64,000 nucleotides of DNA from Odiellus spinosus (lineage: Eukaryota > Arthropoda > Arachnida > Opiliones > Phalangiidae), in the NCBI GenBank assembly GCA_963920705.1, contig OY987227.1:14673602-14737601 (forward strand). The letters run 5' to 3'. Below, one piece after another: positions 61,601-64,000 of this stretch; position 1 is the first letter of the stretch, and each line of letters starts with the position of its first letter. The position numbers and the translations under genes are program-made. Below the pieces are notes generated by a model. That model was not told the origin of the DNA. It was given only the letters and a program-made list of their open reading frames with translations, and ran no database searches.

Positions 61601-63380
61601 TCACGCGGGAAACGAACTTGTTGTTGATTAAATCTTGTTTCAACTGATTTGAAGCGTATTATCCAAGTGGATATATTTTTGATTTTAACTTGGAGATACG
61701 ATACTTCAGATTTATTCCCATCGTTAGTTCTACATGGAATGTGTAATTATAGGAATTTTTGGAGGTCTAATATTGATTTGTTTTGAAATGTATAAAGCTA
61801 TTTACAAATGCAATGATACGACCTTGAGTTCTCTGAGTTTAGCCTCGACGGTGCATTGAATTAGAACTTAATAAAATTTGGAGTGCATATGGCTCAAATA
61901 TTTTTGAAGTATCGGCCTCCTCGTAATGATACTTGATAACGCAATAGCGAGATAATTGATTTTAAAATAATTTTTTATTTCCGAAAATGATAATCAGTTC
62001 ATCACATTTCTTTAATCAAACATAGTGAAGAGTTTTACAATACTTCTTGAAGTTTTTAGCGCTTTTTTATTTCTTATTGAAATCCCTTTTTAAATTCTCC
62101 CTCAACATTCCCAGCTTTCTTACACCGTAAGTTTAGAATGACTTTGAAAGAGTCTTTAAAAATATAAATACAGTGTTATTAACCATAGTGTTATGGTATA
62201 CCATGTCTTTTCCCTATATTCAGTACGTCTACACCATTTGAGAAACGAAAAATGTCTCCATTTAGAAAAATATAAATTCCCGATCTATTTTATTCGTGTT
62301 TTACAAAAAGACGTTGCGTCACTCGCCACGGAATGGATGGCAGAGTTTGGGTGCTAAAAATGGGAGAGAAAATACCATAATAGTATTATGCACCCCCCCC
62401 CCTCCCGAGTAACAAAATGAAAACAAATAGTCCTTGAAGGATTACTGGAAAGTAAATTCGATTGTTCTATGGTCAACATCATAGATTTTTCAGAATAGAA
62501 ATTTGCGGCGGAGTGATACTTATATAATACCTACAATAGGAAAGAAAAATAGTTGTTGTATATTCAAACTTATCTACGTAGAGCTCTGGAAACGAGAGAA
62601 AAATGGAACGATGCCTTGCATGGCCGTGGCTTGCTAGACGTATACGCCACGAATCTCTTTAAAAAGCAAAAAATAACGAAAAATACTATGCCGTTACGCA
62701 TACTAAATAATATCAACGATCGAAAAATCCGCACAGGACAGTTTTCTAAGCTGCCCTATTTTTTTTATCACGAAGTAGTCGTGATAAATTCAAACGAAGT
62801 TGTTTAATTTTATAACAAAGATAATTTTATTAACATCCTAAAATTAAGTGGAATAAGAATTCTATCGTATAGTACTTTTCAGGCTGTAGATTCATCCGAT
62901 GAGAATTGATAATTTATTTTGTTATTTATTGTTCCTTCTACTTTTAGTATTTAATTGTGTCGATTTAAGAGGGTAAATGCTGTCAAGATTTGTTTCTTTT
63001 TTTCAATCGGGTTCTTTAAAGAATGGTACGTCATGCACTTTATTAGCACATAATGATAAACAATGAGCACCATTACATGAGGACTTGAATATCACTTTAG
63101 CAGAAAGCGCTGTCCGATGAAAGCGCTTTTGTTTACTCTATTTCAATTTTTGATGGGGTGATGAATACGGTTCGATAAGACGAAGTATAATTAACCGATT
63201 CAGACGGTAAAAATATCGAGGTCTTTACGAAAATAATTTAAATTATTTTAATTTTAATTTTATTGTAAATTTGGCTTAATATTCAAACTTACGACGATAA
63301 ATTTCATAAAAATTTAATTTAATCAAATATTACAAATATAATTTGGATATTTTAAGATTGTTATATAAAATATAGACTAA
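61601..63380. other. Unassigned AT-rich stretch with repeat P copy 2
   Basis: Repeat P copy 2 lies at 61822-61872 (CTGAGTTTAGCCTCGACGG, TGCATTGAATTAGAA). An 11-base C run is near 62391-62401. An 84-codon frame at 62553-62807 shows no motif. Confidence 0.4.
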
Positions 63381-63389
63381 TATAAGGAC

Positions 63390-63480
63390 AATTTTGTTAC
63401 CAATTGCATCGAAATCGGTCTGTTAGTTTCAGAGATACGAACACTTCCGGTATGGCGGCCATTTTCCAAAATAGCATTCA
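63390..63480 (+). repeat. Possible transposon-derived segment with GGCGGCCATTTT
   Basis: CCAATTGCATCGAAATCGGT, then CTGTTAGTTTCAGAGATACG, then ACTTCCGGTATGGCGGCCATTTTCC. The phrase '...CATCGAAATCGGT...TAGTTT..GAGAT' is of a type that recurs in invertebrate repeats, and GGCGGCCATTTT is common in such sequence. The same words also read as ETS plus YY1 sites. No second copy is in the window. Confidence 0.3.
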
Positions 63481-64000
63481 TCGACTTGGGGACTTTTGAG
63501 GGATTATATAAGACCCTAATACCTAGTTCAATGTTAAAATTTTCAGCTATAAAGTACATTGTTCTATTCTAAATGCTTATCTACCTTGGGCTCTTCGGAG
63601 TTCATGAAAAATTCAGTGAAGCGTCTCAAAAAGGGTACATTATAAAAATTGTGCCATTTTATCCTTCAAGAGAGGCATTAACCGTTGTTAGTACCCTTTG
63701 TGTAAATATTAATTGGCTTTTAGAAATATATCCTAATCAACAGGCTTCGAACGAACTTTTCCCTAACTCTAAATATTTGTATTCCAGTTGAATATAAATA
63801 GCTTTAATTTTCCAATTGTTGGAGCACACCTTCACGCTCTATGGTGATTTATTCCTGACAAAATAATGAACATTTTAAAACCAAATTCGAAAATTGTCGG
63901 ACGTAAAGAACTGCCCTGGTTTTTAGACTAAAACTTGATTATGCTCGTGTCTATATAGTAATATATAAGTAAATGGATCGATGTTTTAAGGGATTGTATA
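63481..64000. other. Unassigned stretch to the window end
   Basis: A 72-codon plus-strand frame (63573-63791) without motif. Nothing else supported. Confidence 0.35.

Overview
The window is AT-rich, repeat-dense eukaryotic DNA, most likely from an invertebrate metazoan. The evidence is a non-LTR retrotransposon of the CR1/Jockey kind, several families of foldback MITEs with TTAA or 8-bp target duplications, long (AT)n and poly(T) tracts, and the lack of any prokaryotic-style gene packing. The species cannot be named from the sequence. A block of exactly 200 Ns (25633-25832) is a scaffold gap, so the order and distance across it rest on scaffolding. I find no host protein-coding gene, tRNA, rRNA or CRISPR array that I can support. 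Apart from the retrotransposon, the longest open frame is 119 codons, and the frames that long are chance or repeat-derived.

Layout. Seven copies of one foldback MITE family (A) lie at about 1.1, 9.0, 19.3, 34.7, 47.5, 56.1 and 57.3 kb. A second foldback family (B) is at 0.1, 13.7, 17.9, 23.2, 41.4 and 53.3 kb. A third (Q) is at 13.0, 18.3 and 23.1 kb. A, B and Q share ends of the form TTAA|AGGRR, which matches the T2/Kolobok type. A hAT-type MITE with perfect 16-bp inverted ends and a perfect 8-bp duplication is at 40.0 kb. Other inverted-repeat elements are D (15.2 and 59.5 kb), E (15.5 kb), H (4.3 and 32.6 kb), K (29.4 and 42.4 kb) and F (16.6, 24.1, 29.8, 36.1 and 58.1-58.5 kb). Dispersed repeats G, M and P add further copies. 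A 5'-truncated CR1/Jockey-like LINE lies on the minus strand at 20.5-21.7 kb and keeps an open reverse-transcriptase 3' half.

Possible regulatory sequence. A run of alternating nGAAn/nTTCn pentamers, the heat-shock-element pattern, followed by a CACGTG box, lies at 35774-35840. An ETS/YY1-like cluster is at 50866-50920 and a smaller one at 63447-63470. A CTCF-like motif sits in a GC-rich patch at 33.1-33.3 kb. GC-richer patches at 17.2-17.5 and 61.3-61.6 kb are the places I would test first for exons or promoters, but nothing in them is recognisable.

No genes can be shown to work together here. The window reads as intergenic or deep intronic DNA made largely of short non-autonomous DNA transposons inserted beside and into one another. 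Annotations rest on reading the sequence alone; family boundaries are approximate to several bases unless a target duplication is named.
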